Origin: an uncultured Brachyspira sp.
GTDB taxonomy: Bacteria; Cyanobacteriota; Vampirovibrionia; Gastranaerophilales; Gastranaerophilaceae
Length of the DNA: 13,731 bases
Assembly (NCBI GenBank): GCA_900321895.1
Contig: ONYB01000005.1
Location: 1 to 13,731 of the forward strand
Reading direction: 5' to 3'
The notes beneath the pieces were generated by a model, which was not told the origin of the DNA, made no database searches, and saw only the letters and a program-made list of their open reading frames with translations. Each line of letters begins with the position of its first letter. Position 1 is the stretch's first letter. Made by a program: the position numbers and the translations under genes. Below are positions 1-5,678 of this stretch, one piece after another.

Positions 1-233
1 GTCTTAAATACATCATCGGCTGCTTTTTTAAACTTCTTGCTCAATTCCTCCACAACGGAAGAAATTATACAGCCTTCAACTCTATAATCCTTAAACAAAG
101 ATTTTAACAGCACTTCATATTCTTCCAACGACAAATCTTTGTCGGAAGCCAGTCTGAAATCTTCAACAAGAGCATCTTCATCAAACAGCCCCAAGGTAAT
201 ACTCGTATTTCCAATATCTGCGGTCAATAGCAT
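1..233 (-). CDS. coaX: Type III pantothenate kinase, N-terminal part (cut by window edge)
   Basis: CoaX phosphorylates pantothenate in the first committed step of coenzyme A synthesis, in the cytoplasm. The 77 visible residues read MLLTADIGNTSITLGLFDED and onward. D6-x-G-N-T10 is the phosphate-binding motif of the ASKHA-fold type III kinases, and 'CIISSVV' near residues 56-62 matches the family's following strand. The C-terminal two thirds lie outside the window. The start is chosen at 231-233 because AGGA (242-245, read on the minus strand) lies 8 nt upstream. That Shine-Dalgarno sits in the 3' arm of a 9-bp inverted repeat. The gene follows the 65-residue ORF on the same strand with a 63-nt gap, so the two may be co-transcribed. 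Type III enzymes are typically not feedback-inhibited by CoA and do not use acetyl-pantothenamides (family knowledge). Confidence 0.85.
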   Translation of the reverse strand, partial: MLLTADIGNTSITLGLFDEDALVEDFRLASDKDLSLEEYEVLLKSLFKDYRVEGCIISSVVEELSKKFKKAADDVFK

Positions 234-236
234 AGA

Positions 237-268
237 AATAATCCTCACATTTATTTGCAAGGATTATT
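237..268 (-). promoter_or_regulatory. Hairpin overlapping the coaX ribosome-binding site
   Basis: AATAATCCT (237-245) and AGGATTATT (260-268) are perfect 9-bp inverted repeats with a 14-nt loop. Read as minus-strand RNA, the 3' arm contains the AGGA of the coaX Shine-Dalgarno, so the folded form would hide it. The stem is AT-rich and may be weak. A regulatory role is inference. Confidence 0.35.
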
Positions 269-296
269 CTAACTCAAAAAAACTTTTAAGTAAAAT

Positions 297-494
297 CTAT
301 AGGTTTGCAGCTGCGGAACTTCCGTTCAACAATCCCGGTAAATCTTTAGTGTCGCCTTGAATAAAGTTGTTAAAAACGTTAAAAGCAACCTGCGGGTTAG
401 CTTTCATCATCCCGTAGAACTGTTTGAGCTTTTTAATTTTATCAGCACCGCCTGTGCTAGGTTCTTGACCTATTGCATTAATTCCAAAACCCAT
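297..494 (-). CDS. 65-residue protein of unknown function
   Basis: I do not recognise this protein. It starts MGFGINAIGQ and is small and soluble-looking, with no signal peptide or membrane segment. A short polar N-terminus (residues 1-18) is followed by a predicted helical stretch with basic and aromatic residues (KKLKQFYGMMKANP, about 21-34, then FNVFNNFIQG) and a Ser/Ala-rich tail. It is judged real because AAGGAG lies 9 nt before the ATG on the minus strand, the reading frame is clean, and no other gene explains the stretch. It is 63 nt upstream of coaX in the same direction, possibly one transcript. No function is proposed. Confidence 0.6.
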   Translation of the reverse strand: MGFGINAIGQEPSTGGADKIKKLKQFYGMMKANPQVAFNVFNNFIQGDTKDLPGLLNGSSAAANL

Positions 495-621
495 GATGCA
501 ATCTCCTTATGGTTTATTCTTGTACTTATATCTCATGTATATATATAAAGTATTTGATTTCCATGGAATTGCACGATTTGATAAAAACTGTTACAAAAGT
601 TAACATGCAAATTTTGGGGAG

Positions 622-761
622 GTGAATAAGTGAATAGGTTAATAAGTAAATAAGTTCGTATCGTTCGCTACGCTCAAAAGCGATTTTGGTGCGTAGCACC
701 CGAAATGCACTTATTCACGAGCCCGATTAGGGCGAATTCACTTATTCACCTATTCACTTAT
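622..761. repeat. Palindromic multi-hairpin element with 8-bp tandem units
   Basis: The left end (622-653) is four degenerate copies of an 8-mer: GTGAATAA, GTGAATAG, GTTAATAA, GTAAATAA. The right end carries the same unit inverted: 626-651 pairs with 736-761 at 24 of 26 positions. CACTTATTCAC occurs as a direct repeat at 708-718 and 739-749. Between the arms lie small hairpins: CGCT/AGCG (671-674/679-682), GGTGC/GCACC (688-692/696-700), GCCC/GGGC (721-724/730-733), and an alternative GCTACGC/GCGTAGC pairing (667-673/691-697). It resembles a MITE or REP/BIME-type intergenic repeat. No target-site duplication is visible. Confidence 0.7.
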
Positions 762-821
762 CTCAATATTCCTTCAAAACTACTTTAACCCCCAAAACAA
801 TATAAGAAATGTAAACTATTT

Positions 822-850
822 TTGTAAAAATCACGTGTTTATGCTAAACT
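822..850 (+). promoter_or_regulatory. Likely efp-accB-accC promoter
   Basis: TTGTAA at 822-827 is separated by 17 nt from TAAACT at 845-850. TG at 842-843 gives an extended -10 (TGcTAAACT). The predicted start near 857 leaves a leader of about 35 nt before the efp ATG. The hexamers are 4/6 matches, so the call is moderate. Confidence 0.5.
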
Positions 851-891
851 CATCTTACAAATAGAAAATATTATTATATAAGGGGAAAAAT

Positions 892-1449
892 ATGATTTCA
901 GTAAACGATTTTAAAACAGGCTTGACTTTGGAATTAGACAACGGGTTGTGGTCTGTTGTAGAATTCTTACACGTAAAACCGGGCAAAGGTGCTGCGTTCG
1001 TAAGATCAAAATTAAAGAACGTAGAAACAGGTCAGGTTGTTGAAAAAACTTTCCGTGCAGGCGAAAAAGTTGCAAAAGCTACTCTTGACAGACGTGAAAT
1101 GCAATACCTTTACAAAGAAGGCAATGACTACGTTATGATGGATAACGAAACTTACGAACAACTCCCTGTTCCGGAAGATCATATCGGTGACGGCAAAAAG
1201 TATTTGAAAGAAAATATGGTTGTTCAAATTCTTTTCCACGATACAAAAATTATTGGTGTTGATATCCCTGCTCACGTTGAGTTGGAGGTTGTTGATACTC
1301 CGCCTGCTGAAAAGGGTAACACTGCTCAAGGCGGTTCAAAACCTGCAACACTTGAAACAGGTGCAGTTGTAAACGTTCCGTTCTTCATCTCAAACGGTGA
1401 CAGAATTAGAGTTGACACCAGAACTAACGAATATCTCGACAGAGCGTAA
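892..1449 (+). CDS. efp: Elongation factor P
   Basis: EF-P binds between the P and E sites of ribosomes stalled on polyproline stretches and promotes peptide-bond formation. At 185 residues the protein has the usual length and all three domains: the KOW-like N-terminal domain (about 1-62) and two OB folds (about 65-125 and 130-185). The loop 'KPGKGAAF' carries Lys32, the position that reaches the peptidyl-transferase centre and is modified in many bacteria. The C-terminal signature 'GDRIRVDTRTNEYLDRA' is intact. The start is supported by AGGGG at 881-885, 6 nt before the ATG. It heads a plus-strand run with accB and accC; efp next to accB is a known cyanobacterial arrangement. No EpmA-type modification gene is visible in the window. 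Confidence 0.97.
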   Translation: MISVNDFKTGLTLELDNGLWSVVEFLHVKPGKGAAFVRSKLKNVETGQVVEKTFRAGEKVAKATLDRREMQYLYKEGNDYVMMDNETYEQLPVPEDHIGDGKKYLKENMVVQILFHDTKIIGVDIPAHVELEVVDTPPAEKGNTAQGGSKPATLETGAVVNVPFFISNGDRIRVDTRTNEYLDRA

Positions 1450-1455
1450 TTTAAA

Positions 1456-1534
1456 AAAAGTGAAAATCTTAGTAAGGTGATTTTTAACCGTTTTTGCGAG
1501 GCAATTTGTTGTTGCAACGTGGATTTTCACTTTT
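1456..1534. repeat. Inverted-repeat element between efp and accB
   Basis: AAAAGTGAAAATC (1456-1468) and GATTTTCACTTTT (1522-1534) form a perfect 13-bp stem around 53 nt. Within this lie smaller pairings such as GCAA/TTGC (1501-1504/1512-1515). The right edge on the minus strand reads ATAAGTGAAAAGTGAAAA, two 7-nt GTGAAAA units after ATAA, like the edges of the repeats at 622-761 and 6563-6610. It would fold in the efp-accB transcript and might affect read-through or processing. Confidence 0.6.
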
Positions 1535-1559
1535 CACTTATTAAGAAAGGCAAAAAACA

Positions 1560-2006
1560 ATGAAATTTGATATAGAATATGTAGAAAAATTAGCAAAGGT
1601 TCTTTCAGAAAATTCTTTGACAGAAATTTCTCTTGAAGATGGCGAACAAGCAATCACTTTGAGAAAAGAAGTTGTTGCACTTGCTGCAGCTCCTATGGCT
1701 GCTGCCCCTGCCGTTGCTCCAGCTGCAACCCCGCAAGCTGCAGCAGCTCCTGCAAAAGAACCTGCTAAAAAAGGTACACCGATAACTTCTCCGATGGTTG
1801 GAACTTTCTATTCAGCTCCGTCACCGGACGCTAAACCTTTTGTTGAGGTTGGCAAAGAAGTTGCTAAAGGTGATGTAGTTTGCATAGTTGAAGCTATGAA
1901 ATTGATGAACGAAATCGAAGCCGAAGTTTCAGGTAAAGTCCTTGAAATTTGTGTAAAGGATGGTCAACCTGTTGAATTCGGTCAAGTTTTGATGTATGTA
2001 GAATAG
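1560..2006 (+). CDS. accB: Biotin carboxyl carrier protein of acetyl-CoA carboxylase
   Basis: AccB carries the biotin that AccC carboxylates and the AccA/AccD carboxyltransferase then uses to make malonyl-CoA for fatty-acid synthesis. The protein has 148 residues, the normal size. It has an N-terminal segment (1-38), a flexible Ala/Pro-rich linker (about 39-72), and a C-terminal biotinyl domain (about 75-148). In 'VEAMKLMNEIEAEVSG' Lys114 is the biotin acceptor. 'SPMVGTFYSAPSPDAKPFVEVG' contains the thumb-type insertion typical of AccB. A Shine-Dalgarno-like AGAAAGG (1544-1550) precedes the ATG by 9 nt. It lies 110 nt after efp and 66 nt before accC; a repeat hairpin occupies the first gap and a terminator-like hairpin the second. 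Confidence 0.97.
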   Translation: MKFDIEYVEKLAKVLSENSLTEISLEDGEQAITLRKEVVALAAAPMAAAPAVAPAATPQAAAAPAKEPAKKGTPITSPMVGTFYSAPSPDAKPFVEVGKEVAKGDVVCIVEAMKLMNEIEAEVSGKVLEICVKDGQPVEFGQVLMYVE

Positions 2007-2018
2007 TTTAAAAGTCAA

Positions 2019-2052
2019 AAAGGTTGAACCTTCTTTGTTGCGTTCAACCTTT
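2019..2052 (+). terminator. Terminator-like hairpin between accB and accC
   Basis: AAAGGTTGAAC (2019-2029) pairs perfectly with GTTCAACCTTT (2042-2052), an 11-bp stem with a 12-nt loop. It is followed by ATTTATTA, only moderately T-rich. It sits 12 nt after the accB stop and 20 nt before the accC start. It could be a partial terminator giving more AccB than AccC, or an RNA processing or stability signal. Confidence 0.5.
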
Positions 2053-2072
2053 ATTTATTAGGGATAGAGAAA

Positions 2073-3428
2073 ATGTTTAAAAAAGTATTGATTGCAAACC
2101 GTGGTGAAATTGCGGTAAGAATTATTAGAGCGTGTAGAGAAATCGGAATTCCGACGGTTGCTATTTATTCTCAGGCTGATGCAAACTCGCTCCACGTGAG
2201 ATTGGCTACAGAGGCTTATTGTATCGGACCTGCACAAAGTGCAAAAAGTTATTTGAGTATTCCTGCAATTATTTCGGCAGCTCTTGTTTCAGGTGCGGAT
2301 GCAATCCATCCGGGGTACGGGTTTATGTCAGAAAGAGCCGATTTCGCAGAGATTTGCGAAAAACATGGTATAAAATTTATCGGCCCTACTGCTCAAGCAA
2401 TGCGTAAAATGGGTGACAAAGCTACCGCTCGTCAAACAATGATTGACAACGATGTTCCTGTAACTCCTGGGACAGGGATTTTGAAAACTCCTGAAGAAGT
2501 TAAGGAATTTGCACACAGAGTCGGTTATCCGATTATCTTGAAGGCAACCGCAGGCGGTGGCGGTAAAGGTATGAGAATTGTACGTTCTGACGACGAAGTT
2601 GAAACAAATATGAGTCTTTGCCAGTCAGAAGCTCAAAACTTCTTTGGTAACCCTGATGTTTACGCTGAAAAATATCTTGAAAATCCACGACATATTGAAG
2701 TTCAGATTTTGGGCGACCAGTACGGAAACGTAGTTCACTTGGGTGAAAGAGATTGTTCAATCCAAAGACGTCACCAAAAACTTTTGGAGGAAGCTCCATC
2801 CCCTGCTATTGATGAAGCAACAAGAAAACAAATGGGTGCTGCAGCAGTTCGTGCTGCAAAAGCAATCAACTACGAAGGTGCAGGTACTTGCGAATTCTTG
2901 CTTGACCACGACGGAAGCTGGTACTTTATGGAAATGAATACCAGAATTCAGGTTGAGCACTGTGTTACCGAGATGATTTCAAATGTTGATTTGGTAAGAG
3001 AACAAATTATGGTGGCTGCAGGTGAAAAACTTGATTTCACGCAAAATGATATTGTTTTGAGAGGTCACGCTATTGAGTGCCGTATTAATGCGGAAAACCC
3101 TGAAAAAGACTTTATGCCAAACCCAGGGCAGATTACGGGTTACGTTACTCCGGGCGGTTTTGGTGTGAGAGTTGATTCTCACGTTTATCAAGATTATTCA
3201 ATTCCGCCATATTACGATTCAATGATTGGTAAATTGATTTGTTGGGGCAGAACTCGTAACGAGGCACGTCGTAGAATGTATCGTGCTTTGAAGGAATATG
3301 TTGTTACTGGTATTGAAACAACAATTCCGTTTCACCAAGAAATCATTGAAGACCCTGTTTTTGTCAGCGGAAAATTCAATACAGGATTTATTGAAGATTT
3401 CTACAAACGAACAGGTAAAACAAAATAA
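2073..3428 (+). CDS. accC: Biotin carboxylase subunit of acetyl-CoA carboxylase
   Basis: AccC uses ATP and bicarbonate to carboxylate the biotin on AccB. It has 451 residues, the family norm for the stand-alone subunit. The order is: N-terminal biotin-carboxylase domain ('KVLIANRGEIAVRIIRAC', about 4-21; 'IHPGYGF', about 78-84), ATP-grasp with the glycine-rich loop 'KATAGGGGKGMRIV' (about 157-170), 'HLGERDCSIQRRHQKLLEEA', catalytic 'MNTRIQVEH' (about 288-296), and the C-terminal domain with 'GHAIECRINAE' and 'YYDSMIGKL'. Cys297 replaces the proline normally found in 'VEHPVTE'. The start is preceded by AGGGATAG (2060-2067). It is the last gene of the run, closed by a strong terminator. The overall sequence reads most like cyanobacterial AccC. 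Confidence 0.97.
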   Translation: MFKKVLIANRGEIAVRIIRACREIGIPTVAIYSQADANSLHVRLATEAYCIGPAQSAKSYLSIPAIISAALVSGADAIHPGYGFMSERADFAEICEKHGIKFIGPTAQAMRKMGDKATARQTMIDNDVPVTPGTGILKTPEEVKEFAHRVGYPIILKATAGGGGKGMRIVRSDDEVETNMSLCQSEAQNFFGNPDVYAEKYLENPRHIEVQILGDQYGNVVHLGERDCSIQRRHQKLLEEAPSPAIDEATRKQMGAAAVRAAKAINYEGAGTCEFLLDHDGSWYFMEMNTRIQVEHCVTEMISNVDLVREQIMVAAGEKLDFTQNDIVLRGHAIECRINAENPEKDFMPNPGQITGYVTPGGFGVRVDSHVYQDYSIPPYYDSMIGKLICWGRTRNEARRRMYRALKEYVVTGIETTIPFHQEIIEDPVFVSGKFNTGFIEDFYKRTGKTK

Positions 3429-3431
3429 TTT

Positions 3432-3470
3432 AAAAGGTGGCGAGTTGATTTTCAACTCGCCACCTTTTTT
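3432..3470. terminator. Strong bidirectional intrinsic terminator
   Basis: A perfect 17-bp stem (3432-3448 with 3452-3468) closes on a 3-nt T loop. The GC-rich core GGTGGCGAG is flanked by A-tracts on the left and T-tracts on the right, so it works on both strands. It lies between the converging ends of accC (stop at 3426-3428) and the minus-strand GNAT-like gene (stop at 3487-3489). Confidence 0.95.
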
Positions 3471-3486
3471 ATAAAAGTAACTCTTT

Positions 3487-4110
3487 TTATAGAGAAATAT
3501 ATTTTTTCAAATCACTAATTGTTCTAATAGTTTCCTCATCCGTGCGTCCGTAGATCAGACAGTGAAGGATATTTTCTTTTGGAAGGAACATCAAGCCCGT
3601 ATCTTGCGGAGCGTCTTTTTTCTTTCCGCCCTTGTTGAGCCATTCTTGAAAAATTTTATTTTTACCTTTTTCTTTAAATCTAAAACCGAGTTTGAAATAA
3701 AAACCCGCAGGGGAACATTTTCGGGTCATATTTTGAGCATCAAGAAAAATCCTACCCTTTGTGTCTTTGTCCCTTACGCTGTCCATTACGGCAGTTTGCA
3801 AGCCTCGAGTGCCTGACCCTTTACCCATAGACCAAAGTTTATATATATAGTAGAACGGTTTAGTTTTGGCATTTTCACTATTTAGTAAAAACGGATCGTC
3901 AGTTTTTTTGTAATAAATATCTGCCTCGGGCGGTTTATTGTCGAGGTGGAAGGTGTCTTTTGACAGTGGTTTCAGCTTTTTGGGGTCTATTCCGTCAAGC
4001 AACTCAACACTATCTCGTCCCGTCTTGCTAACAAGTTGAGGACAAATGGTTTCAGAATTGATTGTTGTTGTATTCGCTAACTGCTCAAGAAATTTTCCGA
4101 TGAGTTTCAT
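3487..4110 (-). CDS. GNAT-like acetyltransferase-family protein, substrate unknown
   Basis: The protein has 207 residues. The C-terminal half shows features of the GNAT fold: a pyrophosphate-loop-like 'GKGSGTRG' (96-103), matching the family's Q/R-x-x-G-x-G/A acyl-CoA-binding motif only loosely, and 'SPAGFYFKLGFRF' (133-145), the 'xxFYxKLGF' element near the end of GNAT domains. The N-terminal part, including 'PQLVSKTGRDSVELLDG' (about 24-40) and 'EADIYYKKTDDPFLL', is not recognised. There is no signal peptide or membrane segment. The start is supported by AAGG on the minus strand, about 10 nt upstream. It is the last gene of a minus-strand run, 69 nt after the prepilin-like gene, and shares the 3432-3470 terminator with accC. 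The target is unknown. I judge the GNAT assignment likely but not certain. Confidence 0.65.
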   Translation of the reverse strand: MKLIGKFLEQLANTTTINSETICPQLVSKTGRDSVELLDGIDPKKLKPLSKDTFHLDNKPPEADIYYKKTDDPFLLNSENAKTKPFYYIYKLWSMGKGSGTRGLQTAVMDSVRDKDTKGRIFLDAQNMTRKCSPAGFYFKLGFRFKEKGKNKIFQEWLNKGGKKKDAPQDTGLMFLPKENILHCLIYGRTDEETIRTISDLKKYISL

Positions 4111-4179
4111 TTTCTATTACCTTATATTTAATAAGTATTTTGTGGTAGAAAATTTGCCCCTTTGTTAACAAAAATTAAA

Positions 4180-4815
4180 CTATTCGTTGAACGAGCCACC
4201 AATCAGGTAGTAGTAAGAACAACTTACACCCGAACCCGTCACGGAACAGTCGTTTTTCAAAACATTTAACGGCAAGCCTTTCCCGAGCGGTTCGACTTTT
4301 CCGTCATAAATCTTTGCCCCAAAGATGTCTTTGCCCCATGTGTTTGGTGGAAGAATTCCGTTGACGTCAAACATCATCATAAACATAGCACTATTCGGGT
4401 CATTTTCTGTTATGTTCTTAAAGCCGACGATGATATTGTTGTCGCCGGTGAACAGTTCCGAAAAATAAAAATTATCACCTTTCAAAATTTTTCCGCCGTT
4501 AAGGTATTTCGGGTGATATTTTTTCAGGTATTTGCATTCATTCAGCCTGAAATATGGCTTTATTATAAGTGTGATAATCTTTTCTCGCTCGTCACGATTT
4601 TTAGTTCGTTTGAGTTTTGATAGTAGGTTTTCCTGCTCGTGCTTTGCGATAACATCCCTCATATAAGAAAGTTTGTTGTAGCAGTCACTCCAACGTGTTG
4701 TCAAATCTGCTTGCAGGGTAGATTTAATCGAGGTTGGTAGCATCAGTGCAATCACCGAAAATATTACCAACAAAGTTATCGTGTATTCAATTTTCCAGAA
4801 ATGTTTTTCCTTCAC
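4180..4815 (-). CDS. Degenerate prepilin-like membrane-anchored protein
   Basis: I chose the GTG at 4813-4815 (211 residues), because GAGG (4822-4825, minus strand) precedes it by 6 nt. A TTG at 4825-4827 would add 4 residues and give a TTGA overlap with the PHP gene, but lacks a good ribosome site. The N-terminus 'HFWKIEYTITLLVIFSVIAL' followed by MLP resembles a type IV prepilin helix of the 'GFTLAEVLITLGIIG...P' kind: F, E(+5), the I-T-L core and the terminal P line up, but the -1 glycine needed by prepilin peptidase is His. The rest (about 25-211) looks like an extracytoplasmic pseudopilin head. 'DVNGILPPNTWGKDIFG' fits a motif I recall from pseudopilin-like proteins, and there is a Cys pair in 'NDCSVTGSGVSCSYYY'. 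No other pilus gene is in the window. Function unknown. Confidence 0.6.
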   Translation of the reverse strand: MKEKHFWKIEYTITLLVIFSVIALMLPTSIKSTLQADLTTRWSDCYNKLSYMRDVIAKHEQENLLSKLKRTKNRDEREKIITLIIKPYFRLNECKYLKKYHPKYLNGGKILKGDNFYFSELFTGDNNIIVGFKNITENDPNSAMFMMMFDVNGILPPNTWGKDIFGAKIYDGKVEPLGKGLPLNVLKNDCSVTGSGVSCSYYYLIGGSFNE

Positions 4816-4823
4816 AATAAGCC

Positions 4824-5678
4824 TCAAGCCATATCAATTCGCTTTTTTTCTTCGATTAATTTTTCGTAAACCCATTCCGGAACGAAGTTTTTGCCCAGAA
4901 TGATTTGTCCGTTCATAATGTTTGGTGCGTGGAAATCTGAACCCCCAGTAACGATTAAGCCAAGTTCTTCCGCCATTGAGGAGAAATACTCAACGCAGGC
5001 AGGAGAGTGTTTTCTATGGTATGCCTCAATTCCACGAAGCCCGTATTGCATTAATTCTTTAATTAAATCTTCTGCAATGTCAAGGTCGTGAGGGTGTGCG
5101 ATTACAGGAATTCCGCCCGCATCATAGATAATTTCAACGGCATCTTGCGGAGTGACAGTTTTTCTCGGAACATAGACAGGTGAATCGTCGTGGATGTATT
5201 TTGCGTAAGCCTCCATAACGTTGCTTGTCCCGCCAGCGTTTGTAATTGCTTTTGCAATATGCGGACGTCCGATACTGCCACCTTCTGCAACCTGTTTTAC
5301 AATATCTTCAAATTTAATCTTGATACCTTCTTTTTTGTCGAGAAGGCTTATGATTTCTTTAGTCTGTTTTACTCTGGCTTGTTGTTGGGTTTTCAACAGG
5401 TTTTGAAAATCGCCGTCCTGTGTGTTCATAAAGTAGCCGAGAATGTGGACTTCGTAATTTTTATATAAAGTATTTATCTCAACCCCTTGAATAATTTCAA
5501 GTTTATCTTCTTTATTTTCTTTTTTAAGATAATTTTTTGCAACTTTGTATGATAAAACGTTGTCGTGGTCGGTCAGAGCTATGACCTGTAAGCCGACGTC
5601 AATCGCAGTATCAACTATTTTTTCGGGCGAAAAAACACCGTCTGAATAATAGGTGTGAATGTGCAAATCCGTTTTCAT
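4824..5678 (-). CDS. PHP-domain phosphoesterase (nucleotide/RNA phosphatase type)
   Basis: The protein has 284 residues and resembles E. coli YciV (RNase AM) and related 3',5'-nucleotide bisphosphate phosphatases of the PHP family. Metal-binding residues can be followed along the chain: H6 and H8 with D13 in 'DLHIHTYYSDG', H38 in 'ALTDHDN', E67 in 'GVEINT', H78 in 'VHILGY', then 'IGRPHIA', 'VIAHPHD' and 'TGGSDFHAP'. These match a trinuclear metal site. Known relatives hydrolyse pAp-type bisphosphates or trim short RNAs and 5S rRNA from the 5' end. Which substrate applies here cannot be read from sequence. It overlaps the ymdB-like stop by 4 nt (ATGA), implying translational coupling, which with rny upstream suggests a role in RNA turnover. 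The prepilin-like gene follows closely. Confidence 0.88.
   Translation of the reverse strand: MKTDLHIHTYYSDGVFSPEKIVDTAIDVGLQVIALTDHDNVLSYKVAKNYLKKENKEDKLEIIQGVEINTLYKNYEVHILGYFMNTQDGDFQNLLKTQQQARVKQTKEIISLLDKKEGIKIKFEDIVKQVAEGGSIGRPHIAKAITNAGGTSNVMEAYAKYIHDDSPVYVPRKTVTPQDAVEIIYDAGGIPVIAHPHDLDIAEDLIKELMQYGLRGIEAYHRKHSPACVEYFSSMAEELGLIVTGGSDFHAPNIMNGQIILGKNFVPEWVYEKLIEEKKRIDMA

Larger units (their letters stand above)
495..891. other. 397-bp gene-free region between divergent genes
   Basis: This region separates the minus-strand 65-residue gene from efp. It holds a multi-hairpin repeat element at about 622-761 and the efp promoter near 822-850. A perfect 10-bp palindrome TTCCATGGAA lies at 559-568, next to an AT-rich TATATATA tract that may belong to the minus-strand gene's promoter. 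I found no ORF with a Shine-Dalgarno and no RNA gene I recognise. Confidence 0.6.

Noticed and set aside
559..568. TTCCATGGAA palindrome as an operator
   Set aside because: A lone 10-bp palindrome with no second copy at another promoter in the window is too weak to call.
622..761. Possible CRISPR array
   Set aside because: The repeats are degenerate 8-mers directly abutting, without unique spacers, and no cas gene is present.
622..761. Classical MITE with target-site duplication
   Set aside because: The inverted ends are clear, but I found no matching short direct repeat flanking them, so transposition is not shown.
4825..4827. TTG as start of the prepilin-like gene (TTGA overlap with PHP stop)
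   Set aside because: No good ribosome site precedes it, while GAGG precedes the GTG at 4813-4815 by 6 nt. The TTG remains possible through translational coupling.
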